Origin: Mytilisepta virgata
Lineage: Eukaryota > Mollusca > Bivalvia > Mytilida > Mytilidae
DNA length: 64,000 nucleotides
Assembly: GCA_028015205.1 (NCBI GenBank)
Contig: JAPWFG010000025.1
Coordinates: 2,666,001 to 2,730,000 of the forward strand
Direction of reading: 5' to 3'
Shown here: piece after piece, positions 11,901 to 26,900 of the stretch
How the letters are laid out: the number at the start of each line of letters is the position of its first letter
Numbering within the stretch: position 1 is the first letter of the stretch
Made by a program: the position numbers and the translations under genes
Notes under the pieces: model-generated
Database searches by the model: none
What the model was told of the DNA's origin: nothing
Seen by the model: the letters and a program-made list of their open reading frames with translations, nothing else

Positions 11901-14900
11901 CATACATGTATGTCTTCCTGCGGACAGTTACCTCGTGTGCTAACACATTAAAATTCCAGCTCAGCATGTTTGTTTAGTATAAAGCAGGGATCATATCAAC
12001 ATGTTTTCGTTCTGATATGCACCTGGTTGCCACAGGACGTTAAACAATAATTAATCCATCATCCATCAAAAACTTAGATTAATTATGGTATTTAAAATAT
12101 GTCAGGTTATATACTTTTAGTTCACAAAATCAGAATTAAGTTTCTACAGTAATTATGCACTTTGCTCAGGTAATGATATTTTCACATTCTTGATAGTTAA
12201 ATTTTTTGTTTTAACATTTGAATCTCTAAAGCTTACATCTTGTAATCTAAAATTTAACTCTGATGGGTGTACAAATATAATCACCGACTCACAACAGGAG
12301 AAGAATCTATATTTATTTTCTATGGCTGCTGGGAGATTTCATACTTCAATATATATTTTTTTTTTGTAGTACCTTCGTAGTAGAACAACAGCCCCCACAG
12401 GTTTTGAAAAAAGAATCTCGTTTTACGGCAAAGATAAGATTACTGGTAGGAGGTAAACTGAATATCCATATGAATCCGCCAACAGTCAAGGCATCTATTA
12501 TTAGGTATTTGTTAATTTTGTAAGGTCAGAGAAATTAAATTTTGTAGTCAGATTTTAATCAGATTTTCCAACAGAAAAAATCATGATATTAGTGTGGTAA
12601 AGGACGATGAGTGGGCAGAAAGGAAAATTTAAACAGGGATGCAGAAAAATGTGGTTTTCTGTCACGCGGACAGCTTCTTGTATACTGAAATAATAACTTT
12701 TCTTATACTCGAGGATGATTTTGTTCCCTTTTTTTTAGCGGATTTCGGCTTTTTGCAATCAGGATTTGTTCATTATGGTTTCTTTATTACACGTAACAAT
12801 ACATCTTCCAGTAAAGCATTTCCGTTTTATTTTCATGGCTGGGAAAAAACATCTCTGTGAACTTGAAAGATATTTGATAATATTAAAGCCAGTTCATGTT
12901 TATTGATAGATTATCATTGACCCCTTCTAAAATATATGGGGAGGGTGGGAGGATTTTATTTTTTTTATTTTTGTCTCGCCTGCAACAAAAAGTCATGGAG
13001 GTGAGATATACATGTAGGTATTACTTTCCGGCAGCATAAACTTTTGTAAAACTTTAATAACTTTGCACATGTAATACCTACAATTAAGATTTATGGTCCA
13101 CAAGGTAGCTTATCGTGTAAGGTTTGCCGCAGTATACTTGTCTTGTGACCCTGACCTCATTTTCATGGTTCACTGACTTCATAAACATGAATTTAAAATC
13201 TTTGTCCAAGTTTCGTGGTTAAATCCATTTCTCAGCAACTTTAATATATTAAACTAGGGCAACCATATATGGTCTATAGATAGTTATTAGTGGGTACATG
13301 CCAGTCTGACACCTGGCTTGGGACCTTGACCTCAATTTCATGCTCTAGTGTGTCGTGGTTAAGTCCATTTCTCAGAAACCGTAATACTTAGACCCACCGT
13401 GTTTGGTCAGTAGATAGTTCTTGGTGGGTACATGTCAGTCTGACCTTGACCTCAATTTCATGCTTGAGTGACCTGCAACATATTTTCGGGGTTAAGTCTA
13501 TTTCTCAGAAACTGTAATACCTAGGCCAACCATATTTGGTCTATAGATAGTTCTTGGTGGATACATGCCAGTCTGACACCTGGCTTGGGACCTTGACCTC
13601 AATTGCATGCTTGAGTGACTTTGTCACATTTTCGAGATTAGGTCCATTTCTCAGCAACTTTAATACCTAGACCCAACATATTTGGTGAATAGATAGTTCT
13701 TAGTGGATACATGTCGGTATGACACCTGCCTTTTGACCTTGACCTCAATTTCTTTTAACACATTTTCCTTTGACTTGCAAAATGTTGGGTATTGGATAAT
13801 CATTATTCTGTGTCCATGTGCATACTCAGGCGAGACATATAGTGTGTCCACTCTTGTTTATTACATTGATTTAAAAAAAATCTCATGTTTTGCAAGGCCA
13901 ATTTTCACTGTCAACAACGTCTGAGATAGGGGACTTGCGGTCGATTTCGCCACTTGCAAAGTCATTGAATATGTCAGATGAAATATTTCACCGGAAAAAT
14001 TATTGAGTTGGCCAATTTTCAAGGCGTGGGCAGAGATGATAATCTGACAACTAACTTAAATTGGCCAAATAGCATACAAGCTAAAGTCAAGATGGAAGCC
14101 ACTTCAGTTATGAATTCTCCTGTTTTATAAATATGATAAACAAAATACTGATTTTTATTAATTTTTGGGGACTTAATTTTTTGTCATTTTGTGAAATATT
14201 TTGGAGAAAAATAAATTAGTTTATTCTTTGGTGTCTCAGTATTGGAATCTAAAAATAAACATGAGCAGAGATGATGAGTCGTAAATTGACGAAATATGCA
14301 CATGTTGTGCATCAAAATTGGTATCAAAGAATTATGTATTAATTATGTATTAAATATGTTTCATTTGTACTTTTCTTCTACCAGTGAAGAACAAGCTCGA
14401 GCTCTGCTGAAAAATGACGCAAAAGCAAAAGACGCAGACAGCGGAGACATACTGAACAAAGAAGGAACAATGGAGTACCATGAAGGCAGGAGTGAACTTA
14501 GTATTCAGTTCAGGAATATGGTAATTTGTTTGAAATCGTTGTCAGTAGGGGCATTTGTGGTTGTCTAGGTACATAATTATTTTCTGAAGGTGACAAAGTC
14601 ATGTAGGCAGTTCGTTTTAACTAACTACTATTGATTATCTGGCATACCATTACTAAATTGTAGAGTTTGGACCCAGCTCATGGTGATATACATTCTGATA
14701 GAATTTACAAGAATATTTTCTACAGAAAATGTTGTCATGCCTCTTCCATCAGTGAAAATGATTGCCAGGATGTAAACAAAATAACGATAAAATTGATGTA
14801 AAATCCCAATAAATAAATAAACAAATTTTCAGAGATTTTATATGTTTATAATAATTTCAGTATGATTACGATAGGTTAACAAAGAAAATACAAATACAAT

Positions 14901-17900
14901 ATTACTAAAATTATCCTCATTGTCTACAAAAATATGAATGAATTCAGAAACTTATGTTATATTACTAGAGGTGAACCATTTCTATAACATTCACCACTGA
15001 AAAAAGATCTACATGTATATAAACACATGGTATATTCTAATTCTAATAAATTTTGATTTTGCAGTTGTAGTTAATTGCTCATGATTTATCATTTTTCTTC
15101 TTTTTTGGAACTGTCTATGTTTCATAGTTTGTTTGTTTGTTTAGTTGTGGTTTTACGTCGTTTTCAGCACATTTGGCTATTTCGCGGCAGCCAGTTTTTA
15201 TTGGTGGAGGAAGCCGGAGTACCCGGAGAGAACCACTGACCTTCGGTAGGAAAATTGGCAGTCCTTGTCAATTTAGATCGGAGTCGAACACACCCCGCCA
15301 CAGGTGAGATTCGAACTCACAACCCCAGTGTTGACAGGCTAGTGATCATTAGTAGTCATGACGAACTACCTAGACCACTTGGCCACCGAGGCCCCTTTTT
15401 TTCATAGTATTCACATTATAGATATACATGTATGTACTTATAGTTACGTTTATACACCAGATTGTTGGATAGATAAGGGGGACATTTTAACCCCACTACT
15501 ATTCAGTGTCTGTACCAAGTCAGACTATCCTTACTATCTGTTGTGTTTATGTTTGTGTTTTGTGCTCTTTTATGTGATTTATTGTCTGGTGTTCTGTCTG
15601 TTGTGTCTCATTGTTGACCTTCCATGTTATCCATTTTGTGTGTATTACTATTAACAATCAGAATATACCAACTAGAAACAAAGGATCCTCACTCACACCC
15701 TGCATACAGTTCTGCAAACCGCTGATAAGTGTCTCTGCGGTAAGAAATATCCTTTTTTTCCATTACAGACTGACATGATACATATTGGATCCGCGGATTT
15801 CATATCATGATCTAATGGTAAACATGGATATTTGTTACCGTTGAGCCGGATTTATCTGTGGTTTGCACAACTCTATGCAGGGTGTGTGATTTGGAACAGA
15901 CCCATACGATCTGTTAAAACATCCATATATTCTAAATGCATCAATTTTTGGAAGACATGGTCATAGATATCAGACCTGATTTTCTTCCGCTTTAAAGCCG
16001 TAATTCCGCTTTTGGAAGTCCAGATTTTTTCATTACGGTTCCTTTATTATTATATATAGTAAAATGGCTGCCGAAGTGTGGTTTCCGCTCTGTTTTCCCT
16101 GTTGTCAAAATCAGGTCTGAGATATACAATATAAGAAGAAAAAATGACCTCATTCAGTGGAAAAATTTGGTTCAGATTTTTGTCAAATATACTTGATCCT
16201 TCAACAGTCAAATTGTACTTTTTTATTTCAGCAACTAAAGAAGATAAAAAGGGCTGATAAGAAAGGAACAGAGGTAACAATAGATAAAAATGTTTCATAT
16301 TCTTGGGTTGTTTAAACTTTCATTTTAAATATTATGCAGATAAATAAGTCATTCACATTATTCTACTTGCAGTTTTTGATCAGAAAAGTTTTGAAAATTA
16401 AATTGTTTATTTGTTTTCAGTTTTGGTAACAGGTTCATACTTTGGTTGGCTACTGTAAACTGCCTCAAAGTATAACCTGTAAAAAAATTCAAAAATTAAA
16501 AACAATCCAAAAATAATTATTGTGAAGTCAGATTTTCTTCCCGTTCAGGAATTTTGCCATTATGAGGACACAAAACATAGGCAGTAATTCTTGGTGACAT
16601 AACACACAAACATGTTTTTTACACAAAAGAAAGTATAATCTTGCATATCATATATCATATATGAGTCAAAATTTTTTCTTGGGGAATGATTCTTCTGCAG
16701 CAGTCTATATGATATTATACTCATATTTATATTAATAGAAACAGATTCCACTGCTTTGCTAATTAATAACCATATTTATTAATTGTTTCAAGTTGTTAAA
16801 TTTTTAAATCCTTTTTAAAGTTTGAAATAGTGTTACCCATAAAGTAAGGATTTAGTATCATACTGTGGATTCATTTACATTGTGGATATCAGATTTGTAG
16901 CAGAGGACACTGAATTTCATGGTTTTGTAACTTTCTAGGAAAAAATGTATTGCCAAATACTAAAATATAGATCTGTTGTTCCACTTCAGCGAGAATTGCC
17001 ATGAAAAATTGTATACAACAAAATATAATATACCCACGGTATATACTGAAGCGACATCAATCTAATAATTTGGAGTTGTTAACTTTGTGATACGACATGA
17101 ATGTAATAATTGGGAGCAGTTAACTTTGTGTATTGTGTGTGAGTGTTTAAAATTTTATGTTTGTAGGCTGTAACAGAAGAGAAGTTCTGCATCTTGTTCC
17201 AGTCCGATTTTCAGTTAGGAAATGGAGAACTGATGTTTCAAGTTTGGGTATGTTTTGTAAACTTGTGTTTTGTTTTTACCTGCGCAGGCGGAAGCAAGTC
17301 TTAGAGTCAGGTTACTCCATCCTCCGTCATGTCGTTTTGCAAACTTATTCTGAAAACTGTGCAATATGAAACACCAACACCTTTCATCTGGCATTTCTGA
17401 AATTTTGCAGTTATTCTGATTTTATTGTAGATATGCACCTCCCCTTGTGGGATGATTTGAGAACAAAATGTCAAATTTATCATATATTGAACTTAAATTA
17501 TTTTTAGGCACTTGAGGTAGAAAGGGTACTGGAGATTTATATCATCAAAAAAATATGTGTGAAAATTTTTCCTCGTTTAAAAGAAGTTAGAAGTTCTTAG
17601 GGAAATTTTGAAAAAAAAGACTGATGTCCTTATCAAACTATTACTATTTCCTAAGCACAGATATTATGATAAAAAGGGATTTACAATGTGACCTTTCAAA
17701 GAGTTAAGAACATCAGCATCAGAATAGAGTTTTCATTACAGGAATTTATTGTGTTATAAGGGCTATTCCAATAAAATGAATGTGGGAGGGTAGGAATTGA
17801 CTTTCGAAATACCCCCACAACGAACAAAATATTTTTAGATAACTTTACATACATCTGAAAGGCACATACTAAAATTGACCCAGGACTCATGTCCTATAAT

Positions 17901-20900
17901 AAAACTTACCTTCCTAACCTCCCATATCCATTTTAATGGAATAGCCCTAAACAAAAATGGCAATATTGCACAAAAATGGCAGTATCAGTGGCAAGTTTTT
18001 GAAGGTACACAGCCATTGCAAACCTTCTAAAAATGATTTTTCTTACTGCTAAAAGTTAAGGACAACACTTTCTTCAATACCTTGAACCTTGCCTAAGTAT
18101 TAATTTATTATAATTTTTTTTACAGACTTTATCGCTTCCAGTTGTAGTAACAGTCCATGGAAACCAGGAATGTAATGCCTTGGCAACAGTTCTGTGGGAC
18201 AACCAATTTGCTGAGCCCGTAATTATTAGTAGTTTTCAGAATCATGTAAATTTATAATGAATTATCTGCATGTGTTAATAGCATATTACATGGTATGCAT
18301 GCAGTGTGTAAGTAAATGTGTTGTTAATACATGTATTGTGGAGCATGATTTTCAGGATTATAGTCTACCTTAGATGTGCCCAGAGGCTCCAATATGATAA
18401 TTTTTGTTAGATAATCTTACCCGAAGTTCTGTCAAATGAAGCTTCCTGCTCACTACCTGAGAGTTGGACCCCAGTTTACAAACATTTGTACGACTACGAT
18501 CAAGACTGGTTCCATGAGGTCAATAGAACAAAGACACTGAAGACCGAAAATCAGATTACGACTAATCGTAGTCCTACAAATGTTTGTGAAACGGGATGCT
18601 GGAGCATAATCATCGTTGTCCAAGAGGCCTTCCATTGGATGTACACTTGGGTCAGGGAGAATGAATTTGGAGGAAATCACTGCCAAATTTTCCCTGATGT
18701 TAGCAAAGAATGATTCACCAGGGGACCGGGGTAGTTGCCCACAAGCATATTTGACAAAAAAAATAAAGAGTGTGGTCTATAGATATTGTATATACAGATT
18801 TTGCAGAATTCTTTTATCATTGTTTGATCAAAAATGTGATTTAATGACTAAAATACATGTATCAACCTTCCGAAATTATTCATTTCAATTGATTTATTTG
18901 AATTGTCCTGGCTTTGAGCCAAAATTTTTCTCCTCAGATTCAACATGAAATTATCAACATCTCAATTTCTGGGTTGATTAAAAGTAATCAAATTTCAAGA
19001 TTTTTTGGTCTTTTCTAAATGGACCTGCATACATGTATATTGTATAAAAAATATGTTACAGAACAGAAGTTTCATTAAGATTATTATTTCAACTTATCCT
19101 AAATGTAAATAGATAGAGCTTAACTACATGTTTAAGAAGGATCTCGAATTTTGAATACAAATATGAAATAAAAGCTCTGTTTTAATGACTTTTCCACAGC
19201 AGTATACCAAACACATCCTACTTATTAAATTGTTTATATTACACTTCCTTCTGTTTGAAATGTCATGTGTAGTATGTTCTTAACCTCACCTTCATCAGCC
19301 AAATTCATCAATATCTAAAATAAGAGAGCTTATGAGTGCACTTATGTAATTCATCCCATGCCTGCCTGTAATTGATTTTATTACTATGCCATTTTGATTT
19401 AGCTATTTTTACATGAGGTATCAGGGTTGGTCAACAACTGTAATAGTTAGACTTATCACCCCATTGTTTTAATTTGTCAGTTTGTGTAATACTGCAGAGA
19501 AAAACATACATTTGTACATTTAGTAAATACGTAAGTTGAAATTCTTAAAAAATGGCCATGAAACATTTTATGGCTAAACCGCTTTCTTTTTATTTCATTG
19601 ACTACTTTTTCCCTTTGAATTTAAAACCTATTAATTTAAAACTGACAAACATATTCTTTTTGGTATCTATAAAAATAAACTGAATTGACAGGAGCCAGGG
19701 TTCATTCACACAGGAAATTGAAATAATTGAAGGTACTTAAAATTAGGAAAACCAATGACTGGATAATACTTGAATTTACTGAAAAGTCCTTAAAAAAACC
19801 GTTGACAACTAATACTCTGTAAAATAATTTATTTTTAATTTCGTGTCATAAGTATTTTTTCTGTCACAGAAGTTCATTAACACCATTAATATTATTAGTT
19901 CATCTTGTTGTGTGCATTTTGTCCTACATGTAGATGGATAGATTTAACTTAAAAAAGGATCTTGAATTTGAAATACAAATAGAAAATAATACATGTAGCT
20001 GTGCAATGCTGTGTTTGAATGACTTCCCCATGGAAGTTCATATTGCACTTTTGTCGATTTTAAACATCAATGATGGAGTATGTTCTTAACCTCATCATCA
20101 TCAGCCAAATTCTTGTTTTGCCTTTTATAGGGTAAAATTTAACACTTTCCCAGTCTCATATATGAGTGAAATTTCCACTGGGTGATTGACAACTCCATAT
20201 CATAATCAGTAACTAAAATTGAGCTTAAACCTTCTCAGTTATCTGAGTGCACTTATGCAATTCATCCCATGCCTGCCTGTAATTGATTATAAATGTATTA
20301 TACTGAATTTTGATTTAATCATTTTTTACAAGAGTTATGGATACCTTGCCTAAATAGCTATCAGGGTTGCTCAACAACTATACTAATTAACCGTTTAATT
20401 CATCAATTCGTGCAATTCTTTAATGGACAACATACATGTAAATTCTTAAGAATGGCAATGAAACATTTATTGCTAAACAGCTAATTACATCTCTTTTTCT
20501 TTGAATTTAAATTTAAAACTGGCAAATTCATGTACATCCTTTTTTGTGTATATTTAAATAAATTGAATTAACAGTAATCCAGGCCCAGGGTTCATTCACA
20601 CAGGAAATTGAAATCATTGAAAGAACTTTAAAACAAATTTAGGAAAACCATTGACTGGATAATACTTTAATTTACTGATAGGTCCTTGAGAACCCTTGAA
20701 AACTATGATACTGTAAATAATCTATTTTTAGTTTTGTGTCATAAGTATTTTTTCGGTCACATTTTTAGCTCACCTGACCCAAAGGGTCAAGTGAGCTTTT
20801 CTCATCACTTGGCGTCCGTCGTCCGTCGTCCGTCGTCGTCCGTCGTCCGGCGTCGTCGTTAACATTTTACATTTTGAACTTCTTCTAGAGAACCACTGAA

Positions 20901-23900
20901 TGGAATGAAACCAAACATGGCATGAATGTTCCTTATGAGGTGCTGACCAAGTGTTGTTACTTTGTAGCCGATCCATCATCCAAGATGGCCGCCAGCGGGG
21001 AACTTAGTTTAACATAGGACCCTATGGGAAATGCATACAAATGACTTCTTTTAGAGAACCACTGAATGGAATGAAACTAAATCTGGCATGAATGTTCCTT
21101 ATGAGGTGCTGACCAAGTGTTGTTACTTTGTAGCCAATCCATCATCCAAGATGGCCGCCAGCGGGGAACTTAGTTTAACATAGGACCGTATGGGAAATGC
21201 ATACAAATGACTTCTTTTAGAGAACCGTTGAATGGAATGAAACCAAACATGGCATGAATGTTCCTTATGAGGTGCTGACCAAGTGTTGTTACTTTGTAGC
21301 CGATCCATCATCCAAGATGGCCGCCAGCGGGGAACTTAGTTTAACATAGGACCCTATGGGAAATGCATACAAATGACTTCTTTTAGAGAACCACTGAATG
21401 GAATGAAACTAAATCTGGCATGAATGTTCCTTATGAGGTGATGACCAAGTGTTGTTACTTTGTAGCCGATCCATCATCCAAGATGGCCGCCAGCAGGGAA
21501 CTTAGTTTAACATAGGACCCTATGGGAAATGCATACAAATGACTTCTTTTAGAGAACCACTGAATGGAATGAAACTAAATCTGGCATGAATGTTCCTTAT
21601 GAGGTGCTGACCAAGTGTTGTTACTTTGTAGCCGATCCATCATCCAAGATGGCCGCCAGCGGGGAACTTAGTTTAACATAGGACCCTATGGGAAATGCAT
21701 ACAAATGACTTCTTTTAGAGAACCACTGAATGGAATGAAACTAAATCTGGCATGAATGTTCCTTATGAGGTGCTGACCAAGTGTTGTTACTTTGTAGCCG
21801 ATCCATCATCCAAGATGGCCGCCAGCAGGGAACTTAGTTTAACATAGGACCCTATGGGAAATGCATACAAATGACTTCTTTTAGAGAACCGTTGAATGGA
21901 ATGAAACCAAACATGGCATGAATGTTCCTTATGAGGTGCTTACCAAGTGTTGTTACTTTGTAGCCGATCCATAATCCAAGATGGCCGCCAGCGGGGAACT
22001 TAGTTTAACATAGGACCCTATGGGAAATGCATACAAATGACTTCTTTTAGAGAACCACTGAATGGAATGAAACTAAATCTGGCATGAATGTTCCTTATGA
22101 GGTGCTGACCAAGTGTTGTTACTTTGTAGCCGATCCATCATCCAAGATGGCCGCCAGCGGGGAACTTAGTTTAACATAGGACCCTATGGGAAATGCATAC
22201 AAATGACTTCTTTTAGAGAACCACTGAATGGAATGAAACTAAATTTGGCATGAATGTTCCTTATGAGGTGCTGACCAAGTGTTGTTACTTTGTAGCCGAT
22301 CCATCATCCAAGATGGCCGCCAGCGGGGAACTTAGTTTAACATAGGACCCTATGGGAAATGCATTCAAATGACTTCTTTTAGAGAACCACTGAATGGAAT
22401 GAAACTAAATCTGGCATGAATGTTCCTTATGAGGTGCTGACCAAGTGTTGTTACTTTGTAGCCGATCCATCATCCAAGATGGGCGCCAGAGGGGGACTTA
22501 GTTTAACATAGGACCCTATGGGAAATGCATACAAATGACTTCTTTTAGAGAACCGTTGAATGGAATGAAACCAAACATGGCATGAATGTTCCTTATGAGG
22601 TGCTGACCAAGTGTTGTTACTTTGTAGCCGATCCATAATCCAAGATGGCCGCCAGCGGGGAACTTAGTTTAACATAGGACCCTATGGGAAATGCATACAA
22701 ATGACTTCTTTTAGAGAACCACTGAATGGAATGAAACTTTGCTGACCAAGTGTTGTTACTTTGTTGCCGATCCATCATCCAAGATGTTTAGAAGTCTATC
22801 AGAAAATTGTAAAAAAAATTCTGAATGGTCACAACTTGACCACATATTCAAAAATAATAATGATAAGATGTCTTCAGTAGCTATTGTAAGACTACACTAA
22901 GATGACCTGTTTTTAATTTTAAATACTGTGTCAAATTAAACCAATCTTGGTCTCAATCATTATATAATTTTACATAATTTCCAAAATCACATTAGATACA
23001 GGTGAGCGACACAGGCTCTTGAGAGCCTCTAGTTATGTACACATCAATAGATTGGTATCACTATGAGTCATTTTGACAATATACAGCTAGTAGATATAAC
23101 TGAGCAGGATAAAGTATTCTCTCAAGACGATGTTTTGTAGGATAATTTTTTCTGTCATGGCGGCCATTCTCACTTCACAACTATTTCTTGGAATTTTTAT
23201 GCCCCACGCTGTAGGCAAAGGGGGCATAAAGTGTTACCCTTGACCATCCTTCTGTCCATTCCTCCTTCCATCTGTCCAGTTTTGGTTCCGCACTCTAACT
23301 TTAGTTTCCCTCATCCAAATTTTATGAAACTCATACACAATGCTTGAAACCACAACACGCAGACAGAGTTCGAATTTGGGAAGTCAGTCGTTTAGCGTTC
23401 TATAGTTTTGCCCCTTAATAATTTGTAAAATTTCAAATTTCTTCATTTCTGAAACCTTACTTAAGTTTGCCTCATCCAAATTTCATAAAAATCATACACT
23501 ATGTTAAGAACCACAACACGAAGACAGAGTTTGAATTTGGGCAGAGAATCATTTACCTCTTTTTTTTCGTTTCCGCACTACAACTTAAGTTTGCCTTATC
23601 CAAATTTTATGAAAGTCATACACAATGCTAAGAACCACAAAACGCAGACAGTGTTTGAATTTGGGTGGTGAGTCTTTTACCATTCTAGAGTTTTGCTCCT
23701 TTATAATTTGGAAAATTGCAATTTTTTTCGTTTCCGCACTATAACTTAAGTTTGCATCATCCAAATTTTATGAAACTCATACACAATGCTAAGAACCAAA
23801 ACACGCAGACAGATTTAGAATTATAACTTGAAAAATTGCATAATTTTCAAGTATAATAAGCACAGGCATTTGTTTTATACTAATAACAGCCCCATACACT

Positions 23901-26900
23901 ACTGTACAACACTGGTATGTATAGTAGTGTATGGGGCTGTTATTTGTATAAAACAAATGCCTGTGATTATAAGCCTGCTTGAGCGGGGGCATTAGTGTCC
24001 TCAGACACATTCTTCTTTTCTTTCGGTCTGTAATGAGATAAAATTTATCATTCATACAGAAAGATGTAGAATAAGGGAATTCCACCCTTGAGATCACTTT
24101 TTTAGCTCACCTGGACCAAAGGTCCATGTGAGCTTTTACCATCACTTGGCGTCCGTCGTCGTCGTCTGTTAACAATTTTTCAAACGTTAACTTGTCCGAC
24201 ACCATAAGTCCAATTGCAACCAAACTTGGTACATTTGTTTAGTGGCATTATGTGTACAAAAATATCGTTCGGATTTTTGATTCGTAAAAAAACATGGCCG
24301 CCATGGCTAAAAATAGAACATAGGGGTAAATTGCAGTTTTTTGCAAATAACTCAAAAACCATAACAGATATCAAAATTCGGGCATAGGGTAAAAGTGTTC
24401 AGCACCTCAAGATCTACCTGCCCTGAAATTTTGAAGAAGATCCAACTACCCATGTAGGAGTTATTGCCCTTTTTCTGCATTTTTTCCAAATTTTGCACTT
24501 ATTAAGCTCAATATCTTGGATACTATAAAGGAAATTTGAAAAATTTAAATTTCATATTGTTAGGCACACAAAGATCTACAAAATTTGTAACAGGATCGAA
24601 GTTGTAGGTTCATTCCTTTTAGGAGTTATTCCCCTTAGATCATCAAAATTGACCATTTTTGCAGTCTTTATTCATTGTAATAAAATCGTTAACTCCTCTT
24701 ACACCATAAGTTTAATTGCAACCAAACTTAGTGTAGTTGTTCCTTGGCATGAGTGCTACTATGATTTTTGATTTGTAAAAAAACATGGCTGCCATGGCTA
24801 AAAATAGAACATAGGGGTAAATTGCAGTTTTTTGCAAATAACTCAAAAATGGTGACAGATATCAAAATTCTGATGGGAAGCTAAAGTGTTCAACACCTCA
24901 AGATCTACCTGCTTTGAAATTTTGAAGAAGATGTAACCACCCATGTAGGAGTTATTGCCCTTTTTCTTGATTTTTTTTTGAAATTTGTACTTATTAAGTT
25001 GTTGTCAATAGAGAAAAGCTGTTGTTTGCTTAAACAATCAGCTCATTGAGCTCTACAAAAGTCTGAATTGGGTCGAAGTTGTCAGATGATCCATTATAGG
25101 GGTAATAGCTCATGAAAGACTCCCTTAAAGCTTAAGGACCAGGTGAGCGATTCAGGCTCCTGGGAGCCTCTTGTTTAGCTCACCTGACCCGAAGGGTCAT
25201 GTGAGCTATTGCCATCACTTGGCGTCCGTCGTCCGTCCGTCGTCCGTCCGTCGTCCGTCCGTCGTCCGTCCGTCGTCCGTCCGTCGTCCGTCCGTCGTCC
25301 GTCGTCCGTCCGTAAACTTTTTCAAACGTTAACTCCTCTGACACCATAAGATCAATTGCAACCAAACTTCGTACAGTTGTTTATTGGTATATGTGCTACA
25401 AAACTATCGTTTGGATTTTTGATTCGTAAAAAAACATGGCGGCCATGGCTAAAAATAGAACATAGGGGTAAATTGCAGTTTTTTGCAAATAACTCAAAAA
25501 CCATAACAGATATCAAAATTCTGGCATAGGGTAAAAGTGTTCAGCACCTCAAGATCTACCTGCCCTGAAATTTTGAAGAAGATCCAACGACCCATGTAGG
25601 AGTTATTGCCCTTTTTCTGTATTTTTTCCAAATTTTGCACTTATTAAGCTCAATATCTTGGATACTATAAAGGAAATTTGAAAAATTTAAATTTCATATT
25701 GTTAGGCACACAAAGATCTACAAAATTTGTAACAGGATCGAAGTTGTAGGTTCGTTCCTTTTAGGAGTTATTCCCCTTAGATCGTCAAAATTGACCATTT
25801 TTGCAGTCTTTATTCATTGTAATAAAATCGTTAACTCCTCTTACACCATAAGTTTAATTGCAACCAAACTTAGTGTAGTTGTTCCTTGGCATGAGTGCTA
25901 CTAAACTATCGTTTGGATTTTTGATTTGTAAAAAAACATGGCTGCCATGGCTAAAAATAGAACATAGGGGTAAATTGCAGTTTTTTGCAAATAACTCAAA
26001 AATGGTGACAGATATCAAAATTCTGATGGGAAGCTAAAGTGTTCAACACCTCAAGATCTACCTGCTTTGAAATTTTGAAGAAGATGTAACCACCCATGTA
26101 GGAGTTATTGCCCTTTTTCTTGATTTTTTTTTGAAATTTGTACTTATTATTAAGTTGTATGATCATTCCTTTTAGGAGTTATTCCCCTTAGAACATCAAA
26201 ATTGACCATTTTCACAGCATTTCCCTTAGTTTGCAAAATGTTTAAATGAGCCCTTTAGGAGTTAAAGTTTTGTCCCTTAAATGTCAAAATAACTGTTGAT
26301 GCCTTATAGATGGCAAACTGTAGAAAATGAAAAAAAGCTTTTGATTGCATGCAAATTTGTTTTTATGTTATTATTTCAAAAATCTTCTCTGAAACTACTG
26401 AATGGATTTGGACAAAACTTAGCATGATTGTTCCTTAGGGTATCCTGCACAAAGTTTATGCTTCGATTTTTGATCTGTCGAAAAACATGGCCACTGTTAC
26501 TAAAAATAGAACATAGGGGTCAAACAACAGTTTTTCGCAAATATCTCAAAAATCATCAGGTTACGGCAAATTCTGGCAGGTTGAAAGTGTTCAGCATGAT
26601 GAGAGCTACCTGTGTGCTGATTTTCGTAAAAATCTGTCAACTGATGTTAGAGTTATTGCCCTTTTTGACATTTTTGGCTTTTTTTATGTTATTATTTCAA
26701 AAATCTTCTTCTCTGAAACTACTATTCAAAATCAAATGAAACTTGGTAAGATTGTTCCTTAGGGTATCCTGCAAAAAGTTAATGCTTGGATTTTGGATTG
26801 GTCGAAAAACATGTCCGCCCTTACTAAAAATAGAACATAGGAGTCAAAATGCTGTTTTTTGCTATTTTTTCCTGAATTATAGAAATAAAATGAAGATGAA

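Noticed and set aside
20885..22790. CRISPR-like regularly spaced repeats
   Set aside because: Whole 166-bp units repeat without unique spacers, in a eukaryotic intron; no cas genes.
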